From the NCBI GenBank assembly GCA_947069175.1, contig CAMTDV010000007.1, positions 54,083,583-54,147,582 of the forward strand: a DNA stretch of 64,000 bases. The letters are read 5' to 3'. Below, one piece after another: positions 1 through 10,953 of this stretch (the first letter of the stretch is position 1; each line of letters begins with the position of its first letter). The notes beneath the pieces were generated by a model, which worked only from the letters and a program-made list of their open reading frames with translations, was not told where the DNA came from and ran no database searches. This DNA is from Scalesia atractyloides. Taxonomy: Eukaryota > Streptophyta > Magnoliopsida > Asterales > Asteraceae. The translations under genes were made by a program, and so were the position numbers.

Positions 1-18
1 TAGAATTAGTTTGTCTTG

Positions 19-21
<3 letters not shown>

Positions 22-49
<28 letters not shown>
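22..49. repeat. (TA)n microsatellite
   Basis: This is a pure TA dinucleotide run. It abuts the TAGGG end of the first MITE-like element. Similar TA runs lie at 251-277 and 1391-1412 beside the other two elements, which suggests these elements target TA repeats. Confidence 0.9.
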
Positions 50-53
<4 letters not shown>

Positions 54-246
54 TAGATTTATTAGTGAACAATCTCCTTGATTGTAAACATTAATGAACT
101 AATTCTACCCCTTGATTATCAATACACAAGTGTATACTAAGTGCAAATCAATGGTTATGATTTGATGTAGTGTATTTTACGATTTGATGATGTAAATCAA
201 TGGTCGGAATTTGTTCACAAATACCAGGTGTTCACTCTAGAACTCC

Positions 247-252
<6 letters not shown>
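48..252. mobile_element. MITE-like element with TAGGG termini (copy 1)
   Basis: The left end reads TAGGGTTAGATTTATTAGTG and the right end, reverse complemented, reads TAGGGTGGAGTTCTAGAGTG. This gives imperfect terminal inverted repeats of about 24 bp ending near GTGAACA. TA repeats flank both sides. There is no coding capacity. The family is unassigned; TA-flanked ends would fit a Tc1/mariner (Stowaway-like) MITE, but this is inference. Confidence 0.5.
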
Positions 253-276
<24 letters not shown>

Positions 277-281
<5 letters not shown>

Positions 282-560
282 AAGGGGTGTAAGAAAACCT
301 ATATGAGTTACAAAAACTCTAGAAACCTCATCACAACCATCCATTTAAAACAATCAAGGTGGAGATTGAATCTGTTAAAAAAGTGTTTTTTCGTACATGT
401 TGCAAAACTGTTACAAAAAGTGTTTTTCAGTACATGTTACATGTGTTAAGTTGTTACATGTTCCAGCACAAAAGGTGTAACACGTGGCAAAAGTATATCC
501 ATTCATTCGAGTTTCATAATTTTCTTAATTAATATGAGATTTCTTCCTATAATTGCCCTA
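277..560. mobile_element. MITE-like element with TAGGG termini (copy 2)
   Basis: It starts TAGGGAAGGGGTG just after a TA run and ends AATTGCCCTA just before another TATATA stretch. The inverted match beyond TAGGG is weak. The 73-codon reading frame at 228-449 runs across this boundary and has no recognisable product. Confidence 0.35.
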
Positions 561-564
561 TATA

Positions 565-1391
565 TAGGGTAGGGATTCTAAGAGAAATGCACCATATATA
601 AGAAACTTGAGAAACATTTTGTAACACACATTTTCTCAAGTCAATTTTTTTACTTTTAATCGCACGTTTTTAAGAGGTTTTTTTTTGCATATATACATAT
701 ATGTATATTGTCAATTTGAATTATACACATATGTAATAGTCAATTTTAAAACTATACATATGTGTATATCATGAAAAATATATCTTTAACTTAAGAAGTG
801 TGAAAACCGGGTCAAAAGAACTCCGATTGAGCTTATTCTAACGGCATTGGAACCGGCTCGTCGAACACTAACCAAAAACTCTAAACCCCTAAACCCTAAA
901 ATAAACCCTCAATCTAAATCCTTAACCCTATCCTAAAAGCTAAATCGTAAAGCTAAACCATAAACCCTAATGCTAAACCCTAAATCTAAATCCTAAACCC
1001 TAAGCTAAACCCTAAATACTAATGCTAACCAATAAAACTAAACCATAAAGCTAAACTCTAAATACTAATGCTAACACTAAAACAAAACCCTAATGCTAAC
1101 TCTAAATACTAAGGCTAAACTCTATATCCTAAAGCTTAAACTAAATCCCTTCCTTCAAAAATAGATGTACAACACTTATTTTTCAATTTTAAATACGTAT
1201 ACACATATATATTTAGTTAAAAGATTGACAATATACACATGTGTATATATCCTAAAAAAATCTAACACAAAAAGCTAGATTTTTCCAAAAAAATTGCATT
1301 TTTTTCATTTTTGCTTAGGAAAAATGTGTGGTTTAGAATGCTTCTCATGTTTCTCAATTAGCCTAGTGCTTCTCACACGATCCTAACCCTA
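565..1391. mobile_element. MITE-like element with TAGGG termini (copy 3), carrying telomere-like sequence
   Basis: The left end is TAGGGTAGGGATTCTAAGAG and the right end, reverse complemented, is TAGGGTTAGGATCGTGTGAG, an imperfect inverted repeat of about 29 bp. Both ends also share a motif resembling GAGAAACATGAG/TTGAGAAACATT just inside. The interior holds degenerate CCCTAAA units and no ORF. TA runs flank it. Confidence 0.55.
880..1140 (+). repeat. Degenerate telomere-like (CCCTAAA) repeat tract
   Basis: About 260 bp of variants of CCCTAAA, such as AAACCCCTAAACCCTAAA, CTAAACCCTAAATCTAAATC and AATGCTAAACC. CCCTAAA is the Arabidopsis-type plant telomere unit. Here it is heavily mutated and enclosed by the TAGGG-ended element, so it is an interstitial tract and not a chromosome end. 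Confidence 0.7.
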
Positions 1392-1829
1392 TATATATAT
1401 ATATATATATATGTTGTGTTTATTTGTTAGTGTTGTGTATATAATGAATAATGATGATTTTTAGATTTGTAAATAGGTGCACTAATGATTGTATGATGTT
1501 GTTTAACCCTAGCCATGTAAGGGCTTGACTGATGGAAGCCTGCCCTGTGGCAAGGGGCTGGAGTGGGGCTCGGAAGTTGCAACGGACATGGAGGGGAAGT
1601 TTGTGGGTGGGTCCCATCTAACGATTGAAATAACTATAAAAAAGTTAATTAAATTTACCTTTATATAAACTCAAATACCTATCACATTTTTCACATATCT
1701 ACACCTTTTTTCCATCTCTCTCACACATATCTATCTCTAAATTATTTATATATTTATGTTATCTTGAATTTTCTATTCGAGTCTTCCGATCTCGAAGACG
1801 AGATCATTATTGAAACTATCAAGTTGCAA

Positions 1830-3047
1830 TGGAAATTTTAAGTTATCAAGTAGAAAGATTACAACCACGTACAAAGAACTAAAGGAAACTGTTGAAAAAG
1901 ATTACTTTTTTAATAATCCGGTATATATCCAGGATATATTTCGGCAACGTTTTGTATGAACCGCAAACTATTTGTATGAATTGTTAATGACTTAGAGGCC
2001 CGGTTTACTTTTTTCCAACAAAGGGAAGACGCAAGGAGTATACATGGATTCATCGCCTTACAAAATGCACATAAAAAGTTCATCAATTGGGCGTACGACG
2101 TTTCGTCTGATATTTGGGACAGATATCTACAAATGTCAAATACGTATTCTCAAGAAAGTCTCAACCATTTTTGTGAATGTATTATTATTAGTTAACTAAT
2201 AATGTTTTTTATTATTATTAACAAATCAAAGGTATGATTGTTGTATATGGCCAAAAAAATATTTGAGAAAACCTAGCTTTAGTGATATTTAACAAATATA
2301 CGACATACATGAAAATGTACACGCTTTCGAGGAATGCTTGGAATTATTAATTGAACAAATTGGAAGTAGGATACATGTCCAAGTGTTTGGCAAGGTCAAC
2401 ATCATCGTGGTGATCATGATGGTCGGACCTTAATACTTGAGGTTTTAGCATTATATGATCTTTGGATATGGCATGCATACTTTGGAATGGTCGGCTTAAA
2501 CAATGATATTAATCTCATTGAGCAATCGCCTGTATTTGACGACATGATTAATGGGGTTGCATCAGCTTTTCATTCTATGCTAATGGAACTCAATACAAAC
2601 ACGGGTACTATCTTACCGATTTTATTCATCCGCATTGGACAACTTTAGTAAAGCCATTTTCATATTCCAATAACGAAAAAAAGAATATATTTCACAAAAA
2701 AAAAACAAGAATTGGCTAAAAAGGAGTTGAGCGTGCCTAGATGTGGTGACAAAAAAGACAGGGTATTATTTCACAACCAGCACGATTGTGGGCTTTCCCC
2801 TTATTAAGAGACATCATGTACACATGCATGGTAGTCCATATTCATAATATGATATTGGAGGACAAAGGAAAAGCGATTTGTCAAAATTACGAAGAAGGTG
2901 CTGAACAGCCTGGATGGACACTAACATTCGATGAGAAATTTGCTAACCAGGCAAAAATAAGGTCAGAAGCAATAAATGCCGCACTCTGCACGGATTAATA
3001 GACCATATTTGGTCAGATCGTGTTGAAGATGCCGATGATGAAGATTA
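1830..3047 (+). pseudogene. PIF/Harbinger transposase (HARBI1-like nuclease), broken
   Basis: Translating in shifting frames gives the family order. A helical N-terminal part comes first (KDYFFNNPVYIQ-like, then a degraded RRLF-type motif near 1960). A block matching SSDIWDRYLQMSN follows near 2105-2140, then the region that normally holds the first catalytic Asp (near 2330). Next come NDINLIEQSPVFDDMINGVA near 2500-2550, the PHWTTLVKP block near 2630-2655, and the C-terminal MYTC..HNMILED motif at 2816-2860. The first Asp motif (normally SIDCMHW) reads like INXTNWK, and the third acidic residue (normally in DVERAFG) reads ELSVPRCG. The catalytic triad is therefore lost, and frameshifts are frequent. 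A 70-codon open piece remains at 2786-2998. It would have cut and pasted the element; it cannot now. Confidence 0.8.
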
Positions 3048-3743
3048 GTTTTTTTATATTTCCGCTTGTATTTTCATTTTTATTGCCCTTTTTGAGTTGT
3101 TTGAATTTTTATGTATTAACTTATTAGAATTTTAATGAACTTTTATTTAATTTAATATAATTTTAATGGTTTTTCAAGTTTTTTTTATCATATGGTGTGA
3201 TTTTATTCACTTATTAACGTAAATTAGTTTATAAAAAATAAAAATTAAATAAAGGGTAATATTAAAAAATGACTGGTGTTAGGTATGTTGAGTGCAAGGG
3301 GGTGAAATTATAGTCGGTTTTAGTGTAAGAAAGTGAAGAAAAGTGAGGTGGTGATGTGTGAGTGAGATGACAATTACTTTATGACGTGACAATGATGTTT
3401 AATGAAAAGGCGTGAAACGATATTATAGCCTAATGAGGCTGCTCGGTGTGAGGGGTGGTGTCCAGGCCCGACCTGGCCTGGCGACGCCCCCAACACCATT
3501 TCGGGTGCCTCGGCGGCGTCTTGGACGTCAGCAAAGAGACGTTGGAGCCGGCCCATGTGATGACAAAAAAATAGTCGTTCAATGGCTTTAAAATTAAAAA
3601 AAAATCTTTAAAATAAAAATTACCTAAAATACAAAATCACCCACTTTTTTACACACTTCAACGAATTCTCTCTCTCAACTTTATACAATTCTTCTACTTT
3701 TTTACAATTCTTCTAATTTTTATACAATTATTCTACTTTTGCC

Positions 3744-4772
3744 ATGGATCAATACAACTCGAACAACCTGAACCCAAACCAAAAGATTTTCTCGGCAACC
3801 GGCTACTATCCTACGATGGAACCGAGTTGGTCATCCTCGCAAATTTCGTACAACACTTTCTCGGGTTTTCAATAAACCCCCAACGCTTTTTTACAAATGA
3901 GCCAACTCCAATTAATGCAACAAATGCAATTTTTACAACAAATGGTGATGCGAAACCCGTTAACTTGCAATTTCAATCTCAACCACAACATTCCCTAACA
4001 CCGGAGTCTCTCCAACCACAACTCGAAGAAGATGACGTTGAAGAATGTGTTCCGGAGACGCAACCGCAATCCTCGAATTGGAAAAAAAGGGAAGCAACTG
4101 ATGGGTGACAAAGATCAACCTTCGAAAGGCAAGGCAAAACTTTGGACAAAGATCGAGGAGAGGCGTTAGCGAAGGCGTGGGTTAGCACATCAAAAAGCCC
4201 CATTTTCGGTATGTAAAAATATATAAATTTTATACTAAAAATTTATAAATTTTACATTTTTAATATAACTTTTGTTACATTCTAAAAATATAGGTAACAA
4301 CCACAGCTGCGAAGGGTTTTGGAAAGAAATATTATCAAAGTTTCTTGCGATTATGGAATAAGGTCATAATCGCGATATCGATTTCATCTCTTCGAAGTGG
4401 CGAAAGATGCATCCGGTCGTGAACTGGTTTTCGGCGATATATAATAACTTATATACTAGTGGTAATCGTCGTAGTGGGATGAGTGACGAAGACGTTTTTA
4501 AAGAGGCGATGCGTAAATACGAAGATACGCATTGGGCCGTTTCCCACACGTACTGGCTTGGGAAGTTTTGCGAACCAGTAACAAGTGGGCGCCGGTTCCA
4601 AATGAGGTTGCAATTGTTAAATGAACAAAACCTCGGAGACCGGTAGTTATGATGCGGGGGGCTCGGACGCACGATGCCAAATAAATATAAACGACGAGCC
4701 CGAATTTGACGAAGAAAAGTATGTGATTCGAGAGGAGGAACGTCCCCAGGAAGGGATGATTTTATTTTATAT
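3744..4772 (+). pseudogene. PIF/Harbinger ORF1, Myb/SANT-like DNA-binding protein, broken
   Basis: The start ATG at 3744 opens MDQYNSNNLNPNQ, a Gln/Asn-rich leader typical of plant PIF ORF1 proteins. After a frameshift near 3870 comes an acidic segment (LEEDDVEECVPETQPQ), then the trihelix/SANT motif TKIEE..LAKAWVSTSKSPIFG near 4140-4208. A GT-AG intron fits at about 4209-4292. Downstream, FWKEI, SKWRKMHPVVNWF and MSDEDVFKEAMRKYEDTH (4311-4540) complete the domain, and the tail ends near an acidic EPEFDEE stretch at 4700. ORF1 proteins are known to help the transposase bind element ends and enter the nucleus. Two or more frameshifts and one stop break the frame. The piece at 4407-4646 is the largest open segment. 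Confidence 0.8.
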
Positions 4773-4860
4773 TAGTAAATGTTAAAAAACTAGTTGAATT
4801 GAAAAAAAAAAGAAAAATAAATTAACAGGTGAGGTAGGGTTATCACCCATTTCCTTGGTT

Positions 4861-5654
4861 CCATCCTTAGAGGGGTCCTCTAAGGACTCTGACGTGACGC
4901 TGATGTGAGGCTCATCTTCCAAGAAGGCCCATCACCCACACCAAGTTACCTGATTTTGAGAGGAGGCCTTTAACTTAGCCATCCTAAAATGAAAACATAT
5001 AAAGAACTAAAACTAAAGGCAATGAAAAGGTTGAAGGATCAGAGGTGCTATTAAAACCTAATTAAGGAAAGACATAAGACAAAACTTCAAATACGTCAAT
5101 TTTAATGCGTTCAAACAGACAATCGGAGTCGAAACTGTCTGCTTTTTTTTGCAGGAAGTGAAACAAAAGAAAAGGTCGTCAAAACCAACGTTTTAGGGAT
5201 TTATATGATATAATTGCAGAATATCTTCAAGTTTGGTGTTGGTAGACTGGTAGTGAAAGCAAGTAGTTGTCTCGAAGCAGTATCCATTTGTTTTTTTTTT
5301 TTCCAAATCTTTAATATAATATAGAGAAAATAACGGTTCATTGTATTTATTCGACTTTCATTTGTACAAATCTGATTTTGTTTTACTTCAAGTGCTATGA
5401 TTTTGGAATGATATTTTCAAGTGCCAAAATCCACTCGTGCGTGAGTTTCAATACAGCTGACACTACGTCATATTGTTGTACGTTAACATGATGATAATGG
5501 CATCCTTACAATGTGGGATTTTATCATTGCCCAAGCTTGCTGAACTTTTGTAACATAAAACTTCTTGAGGTTATTTCATGAGTTAAAGTTAGACATGGAA
5601 AGAGTCTTATCATATAATAACGTATAAAGGTATGAAAAAGTAAAAGAAATGCAA
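4861..5654. other. No gene seen; AT-rich flank
   Basis: The segment holds no ORF or repeat that I recognise. The stretch at 4840-4985 is locally GC-richer and may be the 3' end of the PIF/Harbinger element. Confidence 0.5.
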
Positions 5655-5971
5655 TGACATTTTCGTAATTATTTACTCGTAGGATAATTATCAAAATTAC
5701 TGTACAAATGATCTTGTATGAGAATTATCAAAATTACTCTACAAGTTTATCAAACAACATACAAGATCAAAATTACTCTATAAGATCAAAATTACCTTAT
5801 AAAGATCAAAATTACCCTACAAGATCATTTGTAGAGTAATTATGATACTCTACAAATTATTGTACAATATCAAAATTACCCTATAAGATCACTTTACAAA
5901 ATTACCCTACAAGATTATTTGTAGGGTAATTTTGATAATTACTTTACGAGTAAATAATTACGAAAATGTCA
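5655..5971. mobile_element. Foldback/MITE element with long inverted arms
   Basis: The first 27 bases (TGACATTTTCGTAATTATTT then ACTCGTA) are the exact reverse complement of the last 27 at 5945-5971. The inverted match continues with few changes for about 45-50 bp per arm. The interior repeats short units resembling TACAAGATCAAAATTACCCT in both orientations. The whole 317 bp could fold into one long hairpin. I see no clear target duplication and no ORF. An hpRNA/small-RNA source is a reasonable inference. Confidence 0.8.
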
Positions 5972-7860
5972 CCATGTTTTTTACCTCTTCACCCTATTGG
6001 TACGTTTTGTATGATAAAGATATTTGTATTTGATATATATGAAATAATCTGGCCAATTTAGCATGAGGACATAAATTCGCACCGTCTTTAAACTAATATA
6101 ATGTATACTTATTTTAAAGTCCATAATTCTGAACATGTAATTGATTGGGGCTAGTTAGCTCATATTGTTAGCAACACGATCGCGTACAAAAGTTGTTGCT
6201 TTTGTTTAAGCCTTCATATCATGTATTCAACCCTCATTTAGACTATGATACTATCAAGTAAAGGTAATTATGTGTATTTGTTTTTTATTAGTACTTGGTC
6301 CGTCATCAATCAGCGATTTCATGTGTCACTGTAGGGGACCGAGGTTGTTGAGTGGTGGAGTGAGACTTGCCAACAGGGACTAGCTCAGTATTTGCTAGGA
6401 GAGGCCCCCACTCCCCTCAAGCTTTCACTTACATTGTTGTGTCCTTGTTACTTCCATTTTTAATTGTTGTGTCCTTACCTATGTACCTTATTACTAACAT
6501 TTTTAATTGTTGTATGGAAAGGTTTTTCAAATGAAAAGTATCATCTTTCAGGCCTAATTTAGTTGGTTTAGTTTAAACTTCGTTGGCATCCCGCTGTAGG
6601 TTATGGATGTTAGATTATCGCTTCAACAAAGATATAAAAATACAAAGAATATAATATATCAGGTTAATGTACCTTGCCAACCATGCGGTCACGACTTTCT
6701 AAAAGTATCTAAAGTCGACCCGTAAATAAAATAATTGGTGATTATGTGTTTGCATGCTTAGTTGGCGAGCCTCAAAAAAGGATAAACTGAAAAATGTAGT
6801 ACGATATGTTGATACAGATGGATTTGTTAAGGACAAAATTCTCTTAAGTTTGAAAACATATTATTGGAATTATTTTTTTTTTATGTAAAATATGGGATTT
6901 TTGAGAGTCCAGCCCCCACAGATTTAGATATTGAGAGTCCGGCCTCCATTGAATTTTCATTCAAGCTCCATCATACTTTATTCGGGAGCGACACCATGAT
7001 GCCATATGGCCACATTTGATTAGCCCAATTCACATGCTCCTCACACTCTCTTTTAGAAAATGTCCCGGTCTAATAGAATATGAGTGACGTGCATACAAGG
7101 AGAGGACCATCATATTTGAAAGCTACTATATAAACCCTAAAGTCTATACTTATACTGTTTCCTTCATTAACAAATGACTGACTTAAGCGTCGAAGTGGTA
7201 ACCCACTAGGAACATGTTGCTTTATTTTATAGACATGATAGACATTTGAAATTGTATTTGAAACCTCCTTAAAGTACTTTACTGAAAAGAATGTTAAACA
7301 TCAAGTAAGTTTGAAGTAATATACCACATGATTAACTAAACACCAACCAACAGCCCCTTTTGCCTCGTTTTGCCTTTTTATCAAAAGCAAATTTGACCAC
7401 TAACTTATGCAACACCACTTGAATTTGAAGTAAAGGAGAAGAGGGGGATCCATGTTAATATGCAGCACTACCTTTTATGGGCAAAAGTTAACATTTAAAG
7501 ACTTTGTGGGGAACTGGACAACTAGGAAGATACGGGATCTTTCAGTTTTGAGAATTTTATAAAAACTTCCCTTCATCTTTTAAAATATGCAAAAGTTGAT
7601 CAAACTTCAACAAAAAAAAAATATGCCGTAATCAATTCAGATTGTGCTTTATGACAATGAATAATGATAAAAGATCTACTAAAGTACAAATGAAACATGT
7701 CAAATACATTAAAAGTGATACTATCCACAAATTATATTCTAATACTTACAAACTCTTTTCTCTAATCATTTTAACAGGTTAATTATTTACACAAATAGTA
7801 AAAAAAAAAAACATTCATGTCACCCGTCAAATCTATTTTAAGTTAAGATTTTTTTAAAAG
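5972..7860. other. No gene seen; AT-rich intergenic DNA
   Basis: There is no ORF with recognisable product on either strand. A short repeated phrase (TTGAGAGTCC followed by GGCC/AGCC) occurs twice at 6902-6945 but is too short to classify. Confidence 0.5.
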
Positions 7861-8030
7861 TTTTTAATCATATGTAATGGATGGTATCTTTTAACTTTGT
7901 GTTTGGTATTTTTTATATCTTTTAATCATATGTAATGGATAGTATCTTTTAACTTTGTGTTTGGTATTTTTTATATTTTTAATCATATCTAATGGATGTA
8001 TCTTTTAACTTTGTGTTTGGTTTTTTTTTA
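7861..8030 (+). repeat. Tandem repeat, about 57-bp unit, 3 copies
   Basis: The unit TTTTAATCATATGTAATGGA plus ATCTTTTAACTTTGTG and a T-rich tail occurs at about 7861-7919, 7920-7975 and 7976-8030. Differences are mainly in poly-T length and one G/C change. It has no coding content. Confidence 0.85.
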
Positions 8031-8262
8031 TATGTTTCATGGTTTTTTGTTGTCAACTTATACATAGTAGTCAAAGTCAGACTCCACTAATTGCAGCATC
8101 TATTCCTTTATGTGGGAATTTGATTTCTTTTTTGCCCAAAGATGGAGTCCATGTGTTTAGTGGAAAGAGAAGGGTGGCATTACATGTGTTATTAATAGGG
8201 TCAATAAAGATGTGAGATTGATTTATATTTAGAGCTTCCAAAATGTTTACGGCAAGTCTTAC

Positions 8263-8545
8263 CCTACAACAAAAAAGACCTTATAGGGACGATAATGGTC
8301 TTCTATATAGTTTATCTTATAGAATTGACATGTCATCTCTATAGGGTAGATAACCCTATTAAGACATGTACACCATCCCTAGGTTTTCTTGTTTTATAGC
8401 AACGACGCTTTTAGGGGACAATTTTTGTGGTCTCCAGGGACGGGGCTATAGAGACGACATGTCACTCGTCTCTATAGGTGAAAAGGCATATAGAGACGAC
8501 ATATCGTTCCTATATGTTTACAAAACGTCGTCTCTATAGGGTCAC
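8263..8545. mobile_element. CACTA-like transposon end with subterminal repeats
   Basis: The segment opens CCCTACAACAAAAAAGACC, close to the CACTACAACAAAA ends of plant CACTA (En/Spm) elements. It contains repeated subterminal motifs in both orientations: TATAGAGACGACAT at 8449-8462 and 8490-8503, GTCTCTATAGG at 8469 and 8530. Motifs of this kind bind the transposase in CACTA elements. No transposase and no opposite end are visible, so this is a fragment or a short non-autonomous copy. Confidence 0.5.
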
Positions 8546-9335
8546 TTTCTCGAAGTGATAGTTACTTGCATATTATTGAACCTGTTTTGGTACCAATGTA
8601 GGAACCAAGAGACGGACCACTGACCCGAACTTCCTAGCGGCCAAAACTCGCCATAATTTCTTATGTGAAAAAAGTAGTTCTTTTGCAGGAAAAATGTGAT
8701 TTGATTCTTAATGAATTCTATGATGACCTTTTAGTTCCATCACTATTAAGTGCAATTAGTGCATGTGACACGAGACCTACAATGGTGTACGAACCCCTTT
8801 TGCCTTTTGGATCCACGTTCATTAATCTTGTCTTCTTCTATGATGTAAAAGATGCTTAAATGATAATCTGGTCTTTTGTTATGGCAATGAAGAAGATGAG
8901 TTTTATTGTGAAAAGTCCCATTCCCTTATTCTATTTTTATAGTTTTTGTAAATTTTTCCCTTTTGTGGGTCCCACATTTCCCATTGCAAGAAGTGAATTA
9001 ATTAGAGCACTTTTTTGTTTCTTGAGTGTTAATTGGGTTTTGTCAATTTGTCATTTAAGTTATTGCATTATAAAGGATAAAAAAATGATTACTAAAGCTT
9101 GTGGAATTTTGCATTTCACAAATGAAAAATCGATCAATATACAAACTTTCATAACTATAAAGATTACATCATATTAATTATGAAATTATTTAACATAAAT
9201 AACCCATAACAATCAAGATAACTTTTTTTAATGACCTTGCTTCTACACTACTTTACACTATTTGTTTAAATAACACCTTTTTGTCCAGATTTGAAGTTGT
9301 GACCTCTTCTTTTAAGAGGTATGTGCCTATACCAA
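8546..9335. other. Unrecognised region with two short open frames
   Basis: Adjacent plus-strand frames at 8665-8859 (64 codons) and 8860-9177 (105 codons, hydrophobic, Phe-rich) show no motif I recognise. Their composition matches AT-rich intergenic DNA. I do not call a gene here. Confidence 0.3.
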
Positions 9336-10953
9336 TTAGGGATGACAATGAAACTCGAATCGGATGGGTAAACCCACACATTTGGGACGGGTTTGAGGTC
9401 GGTTATTCGGGTTTGGGGAGTTTGTAATTTGGTGATATACCCATTTACCCGATGTTGGTAGTAAACAACATGTTAGTGAGTTTAGTATATGTCAAATTTC
9501 TTAATATTTATTGCAACAATAAAATTGGTCTTTATACAAAGGAAACTTCACGCTTCAAGGTTTTGCGATACCGGGAAGAAACAAAACCAATACTCATACT
9601 CTAATCCACTTTTGTAGGTACTACCACCAAGTTTTGTTAGGATGTTTTATGAATGAAAATTCGAATGAAAAAGTTCTCAAGAATAAGAATTGTAGATGGT
9701 GATATTGTTATCGAAGATTATTGGAAAAAAATGAGAAGGACATGGGTTTGAAATTGAAGACTATCATGGTGTATAGGGTTATTGATCGTTCAACAATTCT
9801 AATGTCTCTCGACTGTGTATTGTAAATATTTGTTTATACAAATATATTAAAGTTTAATGGTTTTAATTTGATCAATTTGCAACCAAGTTCTACTAATTTG
9901 GTGGACACTCTACAAAAAAGATTGTTGCTTTTGTATTAGGTTTGGGTAACTAGAGGTAGTTGTTTTCATTTTACATTTGTTGTATTCATCATTTAAATGG
10001 TCCAACCCCGTGAGTAACATAACAAAACATGTCAATTGAAGATGAACACTTTATTGTATTTGTTATGATTTCTGAGTCAATGTTCGATATGACAGTTTTC
10101 AAAGGGATAGAAGCTTTGGTTCCTCTCCAGAACAACGTCTTGCATATGTTAAACAAGAAGTTGGGCCTCCAATTATCTAATATTCTTTTAATTATCATGT
10201 AACGAATATGATCAGCTTTCTTCTGTTAGTCTTATATTATATAAGTATTTAAATTTCAAGACGCTGTTAACGTTAATAATATACCTTATTCTTCACGCAC
10301 TTTTCATTTGTTAATATATATGTACAATTGAGTTTTAAAAATTAAATTTTCTGAGCTCGTGAGTATTCACGGGTGATAACCTAGTATGTATATATATTTG
10401 TGACGTTCACGGTTCTCAAATCTCACTTTTGAATCATTGAGTCAACTTATTTGATCCATGTATATTTTGAATCTCACTGTTTGATTCTCACTTTCTTTGA
10501 ATATTACTGGCATACATTTTGATTTTGTTTATTTTGCTTTTATTTGAATGTCATTGAGTAAACTGTGAAGTTGCTTGGATTTTCTTTGGATGAGATTGGC
10601 TTAATGGCTTGTATTTTAAGTCAACTTGTTTATTTTCTGATTTGCAATCCATATAGTTCAAGTAATACACTGCTATATGAAGCTTTTATTTGGTTTTGAG
10701 TGCAGGTAATTTGTTTTATATACATTGTTATCATTTTTTAATCGAAAGGGAAAATTTTATACCTTTTGGTTTGGATAATCCAATGGGTAAGTTTCTTAAA
10801 TTAATGTGTTTACCCAAAACCTGCGGCTATACCGGATTCTCGACGGGTTTTCACCCGATAGGTATTGGGACGGTTTTGAGACAAGTTTATCTAATCGGAT
10901 TTGGGGTTGAGATGCCTAGACCTGTCTCAAACCCGACCCATTGCCAACCCTAT
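9336..10953. mobile_element. hAT-like non-autonomous element
   Basis: The left end, TAGGGATGACAATGAAACTC at 9337, and the right end, reverse complement TAGGGTTGGCAATGGGTCGG ending at 10952, form inverted termini of a kind common in plant hAT elements. Both ends are followed by GGGTTT/ACCCG-rich subterminal sequence. An imperfect target duplication is visible: TATACCAA before the left end and TAATACCAA after the right. The interior carries no transposase that I can recognise; the 114-codon frame at 10690-11034 is a read-through of the right end. Confidence 0.6.

Larger units (their letters stand above)
1620..4860 (+). mobile_element. Decayed PIF/Harbinger DNA transposon (limits approximate)
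   Basis: The two genes typical of PIF/Harbinger elements lie in the same direction: a DDE transposase relic (about 1830-3047) followed by a Myb/SANT ORF1 relic (3744-4772). I could not identify convincing terminal inverted repeats or a 3-bp target duplication, so the limits are set only by the coding relics and the GC-richer flanks near 1550-1620 and 4840-4980. It is certainly non-autonomous now, because both genes are disrupted. A GC-rich block at 3420-3560 separates the two genes. Confidence 0.6.

Noticed and set aside
3374..3556. A minus-strand protein-coding gene in the GC-rich block
   Set aside because: Only 60 codons; the block lies between the two PIF/Harbinger genes and shows no family motif.
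5700..5930. A CRISPR-like array of AAAATTACCCTA units
   Set aside because: The units are short, irregular and in both orientations inside a foldback transposon; the genome is eukaryotic.
8665..9177. Two adjacent plus-strand ORFs as a small gene pair
   Set aside because: No motif, AT-driven composition, no splice or promoter evidence.
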